Under the pieces are notes generated by a model. That model made no database searches and had not been told where the DNA came from. It saw only the letters and a list, made by a program, of their open reading frames with translations. DNA of 64,000 nt from Chryseobacterium formosum (GTDB taxonomy: Bacteria > Bacteroidota > Bacteroidia > Flavobacteriales > Weeksellaceae): assembly GCF_026460885.1 (NCBI RefSeq), contig NZ_JAOVZW010000013.1, positions 186,001 through 250,000 on the forward strand, in the 5' to 3' direction. A program made the translations under genes and the position numbers. Of this stretch, positions 33,105-42,075 are shown one piece after another (within the stretch, counting starts at the first letter, position 1; each line of letters begins with the position of its first letter).

Positions 33105-33890
33105 ATGGAAAGACCTTTCATTTGGCAAATGGTTAAAGAAGCTGTAGAAAATCTCGGTGGAAAAGCTACATATCCCGAAATTAAAAATTACATTCATAGT
33201 AAATGGGAAAATGTAAATGAAAGAACGATCAATGCTCAAATTATTGTAATGAGCGTAAATCAGCCTTCAAGATATCATTATCCTGAAAATAAAAAACCAA
33301 GAATTTCCAATTCTCAATATGATGTTTTGTATTCAGTTGGAAGGGGCGAGGTTGTCCTATATAAACCAGAGGAACATGGTCTTTGGGAAATTTATGAAAA
33401 TGAATTCGGTGGATTAGGTATAAGACAAGTGAATAATGAGGAAGTTATAGATGAGATTGAAGAAGAAGTTATTGAAAATTCAAACTTTTTATTTCCAATT
33501 GAAGCAAATCTCAGAGATTTTTTAATTAAAAACTTAGATACTTTCAAAGGTTCAAAACTCAAATTATTTGAAGATGAAAATGGAAGAGATGGAAAAGAAT
33601 ATCCCGCTGGAACGGTAGGAAATATTGATATTTTAACTAATGATGAAAATGGAAATTTTGTAGTTTTTGAATTGAAATTATCTAAGGGAGCAGATAGAGC
33701 AATTGGACAATTATTAAGATATATGGGTTGGGTTAAAGTTAATCTAGCTAAAGGTAAAAAAGTGAAAGGTGTTCTTGTTGCTAATAAAATGGATGAAAAA
33801 ATCAAATATGCAATTCTTTCAACAACAGATATTTCTTTGTTTGAATATGAAATGAAATTTGAATTGAAAAAGTCCGAATTTGAATATTAA
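33105..33890 (+). CDS. NucS-like PD-(D/E)xK nuclease-domain protein inside the car operon
   Basis: 261 residues from the ATG at 33105; an upstream in-frame TTG at 33075 lies directly at the carA stop and is less likely. The N-terminal about 100 residues look like a winged-helix DNA-binding module ([22 protein letters not shown]). The C-terminal about 120 residues match the NucS/DUF91-type nuclease fold, with GNIDILT (Asp) and [11 protein letters not shown] (ExK) followed by [13 protein letters not shown]. It sits between carA and carB with gaps of 30 and 11 bases. Its cellular job, perhaps DNA repair or restriction, is unknown. Confidence 0.75.
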   Translation: MERPFIWQMVKEAVENLGGKATYPEIKNYIHSKWENVNERTINAQIIVMSVNQPSRYHYPENKKPRISNSQYDVLYSVGRGEVVLYKPEEHGLWEIYENEFGGLGIRQVNNEEVIDEIEEEVIENSNFLFPIEANLRDFLIKNLDTFKGSKLKLFEDENGRDGKEYPAGTVGNIDILTNDENGNFVVFELKLSKGADRAIGQLLRYMGWVKVNLAKGKKVKGVLVANKMDEKIKYAILSTTDISLFEYEMKFELKKSEFEY

Positions 33891-33901
33891 TAAAAAGAAA
33901 A

Positions 33902-36900
33902 ATGAAAAGAAACGACATAAAAACAATTTTAGTAATCGGTTCCGGCCCAATTATCATCGGTCAGGCGGCGGAATTTGATTACGCAGGAACGCAGGCCTGT
34001 CTTTCCCTGAGAGAAGAAGGTTACAAGGTGATTTTGATCAACTCAAACCCTGCAACGATTATGACGGATGTTGAAATCGCTGACAAGGTTTACATCGAGC
34101 CGATTTCACTTCAGTTTGTAAGTCACATCATTAGAAAGGAGCGTCCGGATGCTCTTTTACCGACACTTGGCGGACAAACAGGTCTGAACATGGCGGTGGA
34201 ACTTGAAAAATCAGGGATTCTTGAAGAGTGCAAGGTGGAAGTTTTGGGAACTACACTTTCTGCGATCAACAGAGCGGAAGACAGAGATTTGTTCCGTGAA
34301 CTGATGAGAGAATTAAACGAACCTGTTCCTGAATCTGACATCGTGAATACGGTAGAAGGAGCAATTAATTTTGCTAATGAGATCGGATATCCTGTAATCG
34401 TTCGTCCAGCCTTCACCATGGGAGGAACCGGTGGTGGAATCGCTGCTACAGAAGCTGAATTAAAGGAAATCGCAGAATTAGGTCTGAAATACAGTCCGGT
34501 TACCCAGTGTTTGATTGAAAGATCAATCGCAGGTTTCAAGGAAATTGAATACGAAGTAATGCGTGATGCAAACGACAACGCGATTGTGGTTTGTAATATG
34601 GAAAATATAGATCCGGTGGGAGTTCACACAGGTGACTCAATCGTTGTGGCACCTTCTCAGACGCTTTCAGACAGAGAGTATCAGTTGCTGAGAAACGCTT
34701 CACTGAAAATCATCAGAGCCTTAGGAATCGAAGGTGGATGTAACGTGCAGTTGGCTTTAGACCCACATTCATTCGATTACTACATCATCGAGGTAAATCC
34801 AAGAGTTTCCCGTTCATCGGCTTTGGCATCAAAAGCAACAGGTTATCCGATTGCTAAAATCGCTGCTAAAATCGCTGTCGGATTGACTTTAGATGAAATC
34901 ATGAATCCGGTTACAGGAAAAACTTACGCTTGCTTCGAGCCGGCTTTGGATTATGTGGTTACTAAATTCCCAAGATTCCCTTTCGACAAATTTGAGACTG
35001 CGGACAGAAGATTGTCAACTCAAATGAAAGCTACCGGAGAAGTAATGGCGATCGGAAGAAATTTTGAAGAGTCTTTACAGAAAGCAGTTCGTTCTTTGGA
35101 AACTGGTTTGAGACATTTAGGTTTAAAAACAAAACAGGCTGCAGCTTTAACAGACGAAGATATCGAAAGAAGAATCAGAGTTTGTGATGACGAAAGACTG
35201 TTTATCATCTGTGACGCCTTGAGAAGAGGTTACGATTGGGAACAAATCGTAGAATGGAGTAAAATCGACAAATTCTTCATCTGGAAATTAAAGAAATTAG
35301 TTGATTTCGAAAAGACAATTGCAGCTAACAGATTCGACAAAGAAATTTTAATTCAATCTAAAAAATTAGGTTTCTCAGATCAGAATATCGCTCATTTATG
35401 GGAATCTACTCAGAGAGAAGTTTATAATTTCAGAAAAGAAAACGGAATTGTGCCTGTTTATAAGATGGTAGACACCTGTGCTGCTGAATTTGAATCTGAA
35501 ACTCCTTATTTTTACGGAACTTACGAAGAGGAAAACGAATCTGTAGTTACAGATAAAGAAAAAATCATCGTTTTAGGTTCTGGTCCGATCAGAATCGGGC
35601 AGGGAGTTGAGTTCGATTACGCAACGGTTCACTCGGTTTGGGCGATCAAAGAAATGGGTTACGAAGCGATAATCATCAACAATAATCCTGAAACGGTTTC
35701 TACAGACTTCTCGATTTCAGATAAATTATACTTCGAGCCTTTGACGGAAGAAGATGTGATGAGCATCATCGACCTTGAAAAACCAAAAGGTGTTGTGGTA
35801 CAGTTCGGTGGACAGACAGCAATTAATTTAGCCGATAAATTAGCAGCTTATGGAGTTCAGATTTTAGGAACTTCACTGGAAGATTTGGATAGAGCTGAAA
35901 ATAGAGATAAGTTTGAAAAAGCCCTTCAGGAAATGGGAATTCCACAACCTTTAGGAAAAACTTCAACTTCAAAAGAAGAAGCGATTGTGATTGCAAACGA
36001 GATCGGTTATCCGGTTTTGGTTCGTCCAAGCTACGTTTTGGGAGGTAGAGCGATGGAAATTGTGTACACAGAAGCAGAATTGGCGCACTACATGGAGTTT
36101 GCGGTAGACGCAAGTCCGGATCAGCCGGTTTTGGTTGACCGTTACATTACGGGAAGAGAAGTGGAAGTCGATGCAATTTGCGATGGCGAGACGGTAATCA
36201 TTCCTGGAATTATGGAACACATCGAAAGAGCAGGAGTTCACTCCGGTGACTCGATTGCAGTTTATCCGCCACAGAATGTTTCTCAGGCAGAAATCGATAC
36301 TTTGGTTGATTATACTCAAAGACTGGCTAAAGGACTGAATGTGATCGGTTTAATGAATATTCAGTATGTTCTTTTTGAAGGTAATGTGTATGTAATCGAG
36401 GTGAATCCTCGTTCATCGAGAACAGTTCCTTTCTTGTCTAAAATTACCGATGTTCCGATGGCAAATTTGGCTACGAAAGCGATTTTAGGTCAGAAACTGA
36501 AAGATTTAGGCTATAAAAACGGATTGGTACCGAATAAAGAAGGCGTTTTCGTAAAAGTTCCAGTGTTCTCTTTCTCAAAATTAACGAAAGTTGACATCTC
36601 TTTAGGCCCAGAAATGAAGTCTACAGGAGAGGTTATGGGGAAAGACACGACTTTGGAAAAAGCACTCTACAAAGGATTGGTTGCAGCCGGAAGAAAAGTT
36701 CCGATGCACGGTTCAATCCTGTTTACGGTAGCTGATAAACACAAACAGGAAGCCGCTGATCTGGCTTCAAGATTCCACGAAGTTGGTTTCAGAATCTGGG
36801 CAACGGAAGGAACGGCAAAATTCTTCGAAGAAAAAGGTATTCCATGCAAAATCGGATACAAAATCGGCGAAGAAGATGTCAACCTGATCGATTTAATTCA

Positions 36901-37081
36901 AAAAGGAAAAGTTCAGTACGTTGTCAATACCATGACCAAAGGAAAACAGTCTGAAAGAGACGGTTTCCAGATCAGAAGAATGAGTGTTGAAAACGGTGTA
37001 CCCTGTTTAACATCAATGGATACAGTTGAAGCGATCCTGAAAGTGATTGAAAGTATGAGCTTTAAGATGGAGACGATGTAG
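33902..37081 (+). CDS. carB: Carbamoyl-phosphate synthase large subunit
   Basis: 1059 residues, full length. The two homologous halves each contain an ATP-grasp domain: the first opens [20 protein letters not shown], the second [19 protein letters not shown] at about residue 555. The C-terminal MGS-type allosteric domain (about 930-1059, [19 protein letters not shown]) is present, where UMP or ornithine bind in other bacteria. It makes carbamoyl phosphate from bicarbonate, ammonia delivered by CarA and two ATP. A strong terminator follows, marking the end of the pyrB-car transcript. Confidence 0.97.
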   Translation: MKRNDIKTILVIGSGPIIIGQAAEFDYAGTQACLSLREEGYKVILINSNPATIMTDVEIADKVYIEPISLQFVSHIIRKERPDALLPTLGGQTGLNMAVELEKSGILEECKVEVLGTTLSAINRAEDRDLFRELMRELNEPVPESDIVNTVEGAINFANEIGYPVIVRPAFTMGGTGGGIAATEAELKEIAELGLKYSPVTQCLIERSIAGFKEIEYEVMRDANDNAIVVCNMENIDPVGVHTGDSIVVAPSQTLSDREYQLLRNASLKIIRALGIEGGCNVQLALDPHSFDYYIIEVNPRVSRSSALASKATGYPIAKIAAKIAVGLTLDEIMNPVTGKTYACFEPALDYVVTKFPRFPFDKFETADRRLSTQMKATGEVMAIGRNFEESLQKAVRSLETGLRHLGLKTKQAAALTDEDIERRIRVCDDERLFIICDALRRGYDWEQIVEWSKIDKFFIWKLKKLVDFEKTIAANRFDKEILIQSKKLGFSDQNIAHLWESTQREVYNFRKENGIVPVYKMVDTCAAEFESETPYFYGTYEEENESVVTDKEKIIVLGSGPIRIGQGVEFDYATVHSVWAIKEMGYEAIIINNNPETVSTDFSISDKLYFEPLTEEDVMSIIDLEKPKGVVVQFGGQTAINLADKLAAYGVQILGTSLEDLDRAENRDKFEKALQEMGIPQPLGKTSTSKEEAIVIANEIGYPVLVRPSYVLGGRAMEIVYTEAELAHYMEFAVDASPDQPVLVDRYITGREVEVDAICDGETVIIPGIMEHIERAGVHSGDSIAVYPPQNVSQAEIDTLVDYTQRLAKGLNVIGLMNIQYVLFEGNVYVIEVNPRSSRTVPFLSKITDVPMANLATKAILGQKLKDLGYKNGLVPNKEGVFVKVPVFSFSKLTKVDISLGPEMKSTGEVMGKDTTLEKALYKGLVAAGRKVPMHGSILFTVADKHKQEAADLASRFHEVGFRIWATEGTAKFFEEKGIPCKIGYKIGEEDVNLIDLIQKGKVQYVVNTMTKGKQSERDGFQIRRMSVENGVPCLTSMDTVEAILKVIESMSFKMETM

Positions 37082-37110
37082 TTTTAGCACGTTTCGACTT
37101 TCATAAATTA

Positions 37111-37147
37111 AACCTAACAGCTTTTTTAAACTGTTAGGTTTTTTTAT
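37111..37147 (+). terminator. Intrinsic terminator after carB
   Basis: A perfect 10-bp stem AACCTAACAG / CTGTTAGGTT (37111-37120, 37131-37140) is followed by TTTTTATT. Confidence 0.85.
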
Positions 37148-37173
37148 TAAATTTGTAATGTAAATCTTTCAAT

Positions 37174-37386
37174 ATCACAACAATAACGATTAAAATTAAC
37201 GAACGTATCAAAGCAGGTAAGACTTTGAGAAATTTGATTGACATTTTTTCTAAAGAGAAGAATGGAGTTGAAATAATTTCGGAAAAAGACAATTATAGCG
37301 AAGAGTTTGTTGAAAAGATTTTAAATTCTCATAAAAATGATAAGCGTGTAATCATTGAAACTGATAAGCTGTGGGAAAGTATCTGA
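37174..37386 (+). pseudogene. Antitoxin of a YoeB-type module, lacking a normal start codon
   Basis: The frame 37174-37386 codes for about 70 residues (TTITIKINERIKAGKTLRNL ... ETDKLWESI) that resemble Bacteroidetes antitoxins paired with YoeB-type toxins. Where the family has ATG the sequence reads ATC (37174-37176). Between the upstream in-frame stop (37156-37158) and this point there is no ATG, GTG or TTG. It overlaps the toxin start by 16 bases, the normal arrangement. It is either inactivated by one base change, starts weakly at ATC, or starts at an internal TTG that would remove much of the N-terminus. Confidence 0.6.
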
Positions 37387-37652
37387 TAAAATATACTGAA
37401 ACAGCAATTAAAGATTTACAGAAACACAAAAAATCAGGAGATAAAGCTACACTGAACAGAATTTCAAAAATTATATCGGAATTGGAAGAGCATCCGTACA
37501 TTGGAATCGGTCAACCTGAACAATTAAAATATAAGCTTTCAGGTTTTTGGTTCCGAAGAATTAATCAAAAAGACAGAATGATCTACACTGTCGAGGAAAA
37601 TACTGTAATAGTTGAAATTATTTCTGCAATGGGACATTACGAAGATAAGTGA
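37371..37652 (+). CDS. Txe/YoeB-family mRNA-cleaving toxin
   Basis: 93 residues with the RelE/YoeB fold: KYTETAIKDLQKHKKSG at the N-terminus, SGFWFRRINQKDRMIYTV in the middle and the C-terminal MGHYEDK, whose His-Tyr pair (H89, Y90) is typical of the active site. Such toxins cut mRNA in the ribosomal A site. The start is GTG at 37371, overlapping the antitoxin frame. The toxin reading frame is intact while the antitoxin start looks damaged. An imperfect hairpin with a T run follows at about 37749-37779. Confidence 0.85.
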   Translation: MGKYLIKYTETAIKDLQKHKKSGDKATLNRISKIISELEEHPYIGIGQPEQLKYKLSGFWFRRINQKDRMIYTVEENTVIVEIISAMGHYEDK

Positions 37653-37748
37653 TTTTAATTCATTGATAGAAAATAGAACCATACTTATAGTTATTGCAGC
37701 AGTAGCTTTACGATAATGACGATGTAGTTCTAAAATAAAATAAAAGAA

Positions 37749-37779
37749 AGCAGGAGAAAAATCTTCCGCTTTTTTTATC
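37749..37779 (+). terminator. Probable terminator after the toxin gene
   Basis: Imperfect stem AAGCAGGAGA / TCTTCCGCTT followed by TTTTTTATC. Confidence 0.45.
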
Positions 37780-37822
37780 AATATTTTTCGGGATTTTGCG
37801 TGGTGAGAAATTTCTGAAAATT

Positions 37823-38605
37823 TTACCCCAAACCCCTATCCAAATGCACATAACCACCATCCACATGAATCAATTGCCCTGTCGTATGCGAAGACTTTTC
37901 CGATAAAAGAAACGCCGCCATATTCGCAATTTCTACCGAAGTCGTCATCCGTTTTTCCAAAGGGATTTTTGAAGTAATGCTTTTCAGTTTGTCTTCAGGA
38001 TTTTCAAAAGTAGAAATCCACGATTGGTAGAGTGGAGTCCAGGCTTCTGCAACAATAATCGCATTCACACGAATGCTATATGGCAAAAGTTCAACCGCCC
38101 ATTCTCTTGTTAAGGCATTTCTTGCACCGTTTGCTGCGGCATAACCTGAAGTTCCGCCTTGTCCGGTTTCAGCAGTTTTACTGCCAATATTTAAAATAGA
38201 ACCTTTACTTTCTTTTAAGTAGGGAAGTGCATGATGTACCAAAAGATAATAATGCACCACATTTTTATGGTACGAAGCCATAAATCCTTCATACGAACCG
38301 TTTTCCAAACCAACTCCGTCATTGACTCCCGCGTTATTAACAATTCCATCAATTTTACCGTATTTTTTTACGACTTCATCAATTGCTTTTTTGCATTCAT
38401 CAGGTTGGGAAAGTTCGGCAGTTACAAAATCTGCTTTTTCACCATTATCAATGATTTCCTGAATAGCTTTTTTGTTGTCGTTTTCATTTCTACCAATGAT
38501 TATTGGAATTGCTTTTTCTTCTGCTAGAATTTTTGCAATACCATTTCCGATGCCTTTTGCACCGCCGCTTATGATGATTATTTTATTTTCTAAACCTAAG
38601 TTCAT
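37823..38605 (-). CDS. SDR oxidoreductase, probable L-fucose dehydrogenase
   Basis: 260 residues, short-chain dehydrogenase/reductase fold with the cofactor loop GGAKGIG (14-20), NNAG (90-93) and catalytic-type Ser142. The active-site motif reads Y155-A-A-A-N159, so the usual lysine of YxxxK is asparagine. As the last gene of a fucose pathway cluster it most likely oxidises L-fucose to L-fuconolactone with NAD(P)+. The segment NALTREWAVELLPYSIRVNA is typical of sugar-dehydrogenase SDRs. The substrate is inferred from context. Confidence 0.83.
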   Translation of the reverse strand: MNLGLENKIIIISGGAKGIGNGIAKILAEEKAIPIIIGRNENDNKKAIQEIIDNGEKADFVTAELSQPDECKKAIDEVVKKYGKIDGIVNNAGVNDGVGLENGSYEGFMASYHKNVVHYYLLVHHALPYLKESKGSILNIGSKTAETGQGGTSGYAAANGARNALTREWAVELLPYSIRVNAIIVAEAWTPLYQSWISTFENPEDKLKSITSKIPLEKRMTTSVEIANMAAFLLSEKSSHTTGQLIHVDGGYVHLDRGLG

Positions 38606-38626
38606 GATTTGATTATATTTGTTTTT

Positions 38627-38710
38627 AATGCAAAGTGCGCAAAGATTTTTTTAAATACTAATTGTTTTTAAGCTCGCAAAGGCGTTTCACTTAACTAAGA
38701 TCACAAAGTT
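38627..38710 (-). repeat. Copy D of the oriented pre-gene repeat family
   Basis: Minus-strand reading contains AAGTGAAACGCCTTTGCGAG, then a CTTAAAAACAATTAGTA block and ends ATCTTTGCGCACTTTGCATT just before the SDR start codon. Confidence 0.65.
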
Positions 38711-38747
38711 TTTTAATTTAAATCTAATGTGATTTATGTGTAAAAAA

Positions 38748-39572
38748 TTATAAATTGTAAAATTTCACCGCATTTCCAAAGAAAAAAAGTTCCTGTTCTT
38801 CCTTTGAAAATTGATTGACATATTTTGAAACTAACTCCAACCACATCTTATAATTTCCTCCTAATAACATCACAGGCCAATCACTTCCGAAAACCAAACG
38901 TCGAATTCCAAACTGAGAAAAAACAAAATCCAAAGTTTCAAAAATTGATTTTTCATCAATATTATTCAAATTTCCTTGTGTTAAAAGTCCTGAAATTTTA
39001 CAATACACATTCGGATTTTTAGCCAATTCTGATATGTTCGATTTCCTGTCTTTCAGATCATTTGTTTGTAAATCTGGTTTTCCGCAATGGTCTAAAATGA
39101 AAGGCTGATCGGGTAATTTTTCCGAAAGTTTTACCGCATCAGAAAGTTGGTGCTGTCTTAACAAAATATCAAAAGTATAATTAAACTGATGCAGTTTAGA
39201 AATTCCATTCAATATATTTTCCTGCAGTAAAAACCCCATTTCTTCACCTTCAGCAATATGTCTGAAACCTTTAATTAATTTTTCAGGTTGATAATTTTGA
39301 AGCGATTCTTCCAACTTTTCGGAAGTCAGATCAATCCAACCCACAATTCCTTTGATAAAAGGATTTTCTTTAGCCAAATTCAACAAAAAGAAAGTTTCCT
39401 CATCACTTTGATCAGCCTGAACTGCAATACAACCTTCAACCTGATTTTCATTTAAATAAAACGAAAAATCTTCTGGTAAAAAATCTCTCCGAATTGCAGT
39501 CATTTCATTCGTAATCCAGGCATCACGAATCGGATCAAATTTCCAAAAATGCATGTGAGAATCAATAATCAT
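38748..39572 (-). CDS. Amidohydrolase-family lactonase, probable L-fuconolactone hydrolase
   Basis: 274 residues, amidohydrolase (COG3618) fold. It begins with the metal motif DSHMHFW and has the conserved ILDHCGKPD, the CKISGL strand and the GSDWPV aspartate near the C-terminus. Members of this group hydrolyse sugar lactones, including L-fucono-1,5-lactone to L-fuconate and L-rhamnono-lactone. Its position between mutarotase and dehydrogenase fits the second step of the oxidative fucose pathway. Its start lies 174 bases from the mutarotase end, across a palindromic repeat. Confidence 0.85.
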   Translation of the reverse strand: MIIDSHMHFWKFDPIRDAWITNEMTAIRRDFLPEDFSFYLNENQVEGCIAVQADQSDEETFFLLNLAKENPFIKGIVGWIDLTSEKLEESLQNYQPEKLIKGFRHIAEGEEMGFLLQENILNGISKLHQFNYTFDILLRQHQLSDAVKLSEKLPDQPFILDHCGKPDLQTNDLKDRKSNISELAKNPNVYCKISGLLTQGNLNNIDEKSIFETLDFVFSQFGIRRLVFGSDWPVMLLGGNYKMWLELVSKYVNQFSKEEQELFFFGNAVKFYNL

Positions 39573-39601
39573 TATTTAATTAATTTTTGTTGAATATATT
39601 T

Positions 39602-39739
39602 ACCGCAAAAGCACCAAAAGATTTTCTGATGTTTTTAGAGAATCAAAAGTTAACAAAATGTAACAAGTTATTTAACAATCATTTTGTTAACTTTTGAACT
39701 TCTATTTTCTCAATCCTTATCTTTTAAATCTTTTGTGGT
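39602..39739. repeat. Palindromic element with nested inverted repeats
   Basis: The outer arms ACCGCAAAAG (39602) with CACCAAAAGATTT pair with AAATCTTTTGTGGT (39726-39739). A perfect 17-bp inner inverted repeat CAAAAGTTAACAAAATG / CATTTTGTTAACTTTTG occupies 39644-39660 and 39680-39696. The outer ends resemble those of the 25086 element. Confidence 0.6.
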
Positions 39740-39746
39740 TAAAAAA

Positions 39747-40076
39747 TTACAGTGAAAATATTTTATCCATCAACTGCCACTTTTCTTCCGCCTTAGAATT
39801 GGGTAATTGTTGCTGAAATTTCCACATCAATTCTTCCCATTCCTGAACTTTAGGATTGCTTTTATCTGCCTCATTTTTAGCTTCAAAAGAGAAATTTTCA
39901 TCCGCCTCAATTATCATCATTAATCGATTTTGAACACGATAGATTTCCATGTTTGTAATATCCGAATCCAAAATACTTTGCTTGATTTCCGGCCAGACAT
40001 TTTGATGATATTTTTCGTATTCTGCGATCAATTCAGGATCATCAACGAGATCTAAAGCAAGGCAATATTTTTTCAC
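39747..40076 (-). CDS. L-rhamnose/L-fucose mutarotase family protein
   Basis: 109 residues, dimeric ferredoxin-like fold of the RhaM type (Pfam rhaM). It would interconvert alpha and beta anomers of a 6-deoxy-hexose. Family features are the N-terminal YCLALDLVDDPELIAEYEKYH, the middle MEIYRVQNRLMMIIEAD and the C-terminal WEELMWKFQQQLP. The start is GTG at 40076, overlapping the FAH-family stop by 4 bases (GTGA), so translation is coupled. In this cluster the natural substrate should be L-fucose. Confidence 0.87.
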   Translation of the reverse strand: MKKYCLALDLVDDPELIAEYEKYHQNVWPEIKQSILDSDITNMEIYRVQNRLMMIIEADENFSFEAKNEADKSNPKVQEWEELMWKFQQQLPNSKAEEKWQLMDKIFSL

Positions 40077-40924
40077 GCTTCGTACGCTTTTACTTTTTGA
40101 GTACTGCTTCCCAAACCGTCAATTCCTAATTCAACAACATCTCCAGCTTTTAAATACCACGGCTCAGGTTTCTGTCCCAAACCAACACCAGCAGGCGTTC
40201 CCGTCGTAATCACATCTCCCGGAAGCAACGTCATAAACTGACTGATATAGCTTACCACAAAAGGAATATTGAAAATCAAATTTGAAGTATTTCCGTCCTG
40301 CAAAATTTGCCCATTAACTTTCAACCAAAGACGCAAATTATGAACATCTTCAATTTCGTCAGGAGTCGCAATAAAAGGCCCAATCGGCGCAAATGTATCA
40401 CAGCTTTTTCCTTTTACCCACTGTCCGTTTCTCTCAAGCTGAAATTCTCTTTCACTGTAATCGTTGTGCAAAACATATCCTGCAACGTGATCGAGGGCAT
40501 TTTCTTCGGAAACATAACTTGCTTTTTTTCCAATCACAATGGCCAACTCAACTTCCCAATCGGTTTTGGTGCTCGTTTTTGGAATGATTAAATCATCATT
40601 TGGACCCACAATCGCAGAAGTCGCCTTAAAAAACAAAATCGGTTCCTGCGGAATTGGCGCGTTGGTTTCAGCGGCATGGTCTTTATAATTCAGTCCCACA
40701 CAGATGATTTTTGAAGGTCTTGCCAAAGGTGCTCCCAGTCTTTCTTCAGCAGAAATTTCGGGTAAATTATGGGTATGTATTTCAGATTTTAAATTTTCAA
40801 TCGCCTCACCTGAAAAGAAATTTTCATCATAATCTCTCACAAGATGAGACACATCATATCTTTTGTCTCCGATGATGACGCCCGGTTTTTCCTGTCCCGG
40901 CTGTCCGAATTTTATTAATTTCAT
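40073..40924 (-). CDS. Fumarylacetoacetate hydrolase family, probable 2,4-diketo-3-deoxy-L-fuconate hydrolase
   Basis: 283 residues with the FAH C-terminal fold. Metal ligands appear in WEVELAIVIG (Glu residues) and HNDYSER; substrate-side motifs are CVGLNYKDHAAE and GTPAGVG. FAH-family enzymes hydrolyse C-C bonds of beta-diketo acids. In the Xanthomonas campestris fucose pathway the homologous step splits 2,4-diketo-3-deoxy-L-fuconate into pyruvate and L-lactate. The gene is often mis-annotated as ureidoglycolate lyase. The 4-base overlap with the mutarotase supports one transcript. Confidence 0.86.
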   Translation of the reverse strand: MKLIKFGQPGQEKPGVIIGDKRYDVSHLVRDYDENFFSGEAIENLKSEIHTHNLPEISAEERLGAPLARPSKIICVGLNYKDHAAETNAPIPQEPILFFKATSAIVGPNDDLIIPKTSTKTDWEVELAIVIGKKASYVSEENALDHVAGYVLHNDYSEREFQLERNGQWVKGKSCDTFAPIGPFIATPDEIEDVHNLRLWLKVNGQILQDGNTSNLIFNIPFVVSYISQFMTLLPGDVITTGTPAGVGLGQKPEPWYLKAGDVVELGIDGLGSSTQKVKAYEA

Positions 40925-40977
40925 ATTTGATTATTGTTAAATATTTGATTGCAGAATTTAATCCACTTGATTTTTTT

Positions 40978-41098
40978 TAGGAGCTTAATCCCGCTATCCA
41001 CTGTATCTTTTTTGTCATTGCGGACAACTGGGATAATAAGCTGAACTTTTTCGCCACCGCAATGACAAAAAAGGATGCCGTTCCTATCGGGGCTAGGG
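40978..41098. repeat. Palindromic element with GTCATTGCG arms
   Basis: CTTTTTTGTCATTGCGG (41007-41023) and its exact reverse complement (41057-41073) form a 17-bp stem. The flanks (CCCGCTATCC, GCCGTTCCTATCGGGG) are GC-rich for this genome. It fills most of the gap between the FAH-family gene and the second SDR. Confidence 0.6.
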
Positions 41099-41139
41099 TA
41101 GTTTTGCTCTTTTTCAACTCTTTAGTTAATTTACAAATT

Positions 41140-41904
41140 TTAATTATTCAAAGTTGTAAAACCACCGTCAATAGGATAATCTACACCCGTAATAAATGAC
41201 GCTTCGTCACTGCACAGATAAAGCGCTAACGAGGCCACTTCCTCAGGATGAGCCATCCTTCCGATAGGTTGTGTCTTTGATAATTTAGCAAACATTTCTT
41301 CAATATTATCAGGATAATTATTCTTTAAAAATCCATCCACAAAAGGCGTATGCACCCGCGCCGGAGAAATAGAATTACAACGGATATTTTCACTGATATA
41401 ATCCTTCGCAACACTCATCGTCATTGCCTTCACCGCACCTTTTGCCGTACTGTAAGCAAACCGATCCGGAATTCCCACCAACGCAGCAATCGAAGCCATA
41501 TTAATAATCACGCCGCCGTTAGATTTTCTGATCTGAGGAATTGCTGCAAACAGACAATTGTAAACCCCTTTAATGTTGACATTATAAATTCTGTCAAAAT
41601 CCTCTTCCGAAGTCGTGTCAGCTTTCCCAATATGGGCAATTCCAGCATTGTTAACCAAAATATTGATCGCTCCAATCTGTCCGAAAACTTCCAAAACATC
41701 CTTCTGTTTTGAAACATCACATGCATGAACTTTCGCATTTCCTCCCGCAGACTTAATTTTTCCAAGCGTTTCCTGCCCATTCTGCTGTGTAATTTCAAGG
41801 ATATGAACTTCCGCACCATTGGCTGCCAACTGAACCGCAATCGCCTGCCCAATTCCACTTCCACCGCCTGTCACAACGGCTTTTTTATTTTTTAATGAAA
41901 ACAT
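41140..41904 (-). CDS. SDR oxidoreductase, probable 2-keto-3-deoxy-L-fuconate dehydrogenase
   Basis: 254 residues, classical SDR. The cofactor loop TGGGSGIG (12-19), NNAG (85-88), catalytic S138, Y151 and K155 (YSTAK) and the C-terminal SFITGVDYPIDGG are all intact. By context it would oxidise 2-keto-3-deoxy-L-fuconate to the 2,4-diketo acid for the FAH-family hydrolase encoded next. Unlike the other SDR of this cluster it keeps the full catalytic tetrad. The exact substrate is inferred. Confidence 0.85.
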   Translation of the reverse strand: MFSLKNKKAVVTGGGSGIGQAIAVQLAANGAEVHILEITQQNGQETLGKIKSAGGNAKVHACDVSKQKDVLEVFGQIGAINILVNNAGIAHIGKADTTSEEDFDRIYNVNIKGVYNCLFAAIPQIRKSNGGVIINMASIAALVGIPDRFAYSTAKGAVKAMTMSVAKDYISENIRCNSISPARVHTPFVDGFLKNNYPDNIEEMFAKLSKTQPIGRMAHPEEVASLALYLCSDEASFITGVDYPIDGGFTTLNN

Positions 41905-41965
41905 TTATATATTTTTATTTACAATTTTACTAATAACTTTTAGCTTTGATGATATTGTTTGTATA

Positions 41966-42025
41966 AACCACCCCCCCCCATCAAAAATCGAAGATTTTTC
42001 GCCACCCCTCCAAAGGTGGGGAATT
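41966..42025 (-). repeat. GC-rich dispersed repeat, copy 2 (inverted)
   Basis: Minus-strand copy of the element at 31876: CCCC(A)CC-TTT-GGAGGGG hairpin, AAAAATC-TTC-GATTTTT hairpin, and a final G run (nine C on the plus strand, 41971-41979). It lies between the SDR start and the dehydratase end. Confidence 0.6.
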
Positions 42026-42075
42026 GTTGACAGTATTTTTCACTTTGTCTCTTTCTACTTTTTACTTGGCTCTCC

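Noticed and set aside
33392..33805. 137-codon antisense frame over the nuclease gene
   Set aside because: Mirror of the sense codon bias; no start signal or family resemblance.
34123..34578. 151-codon antisense frame inside carB
   Set aside because: Ser/Pro/Ile-rich shadow of a strongly coding frame; carB is intact and conserved over this part.
41971..41979. Run of nine C as a possible phase-variation tract
   Set aside because: It lies in a non-coding repeat and not at a promoter or within a gene.
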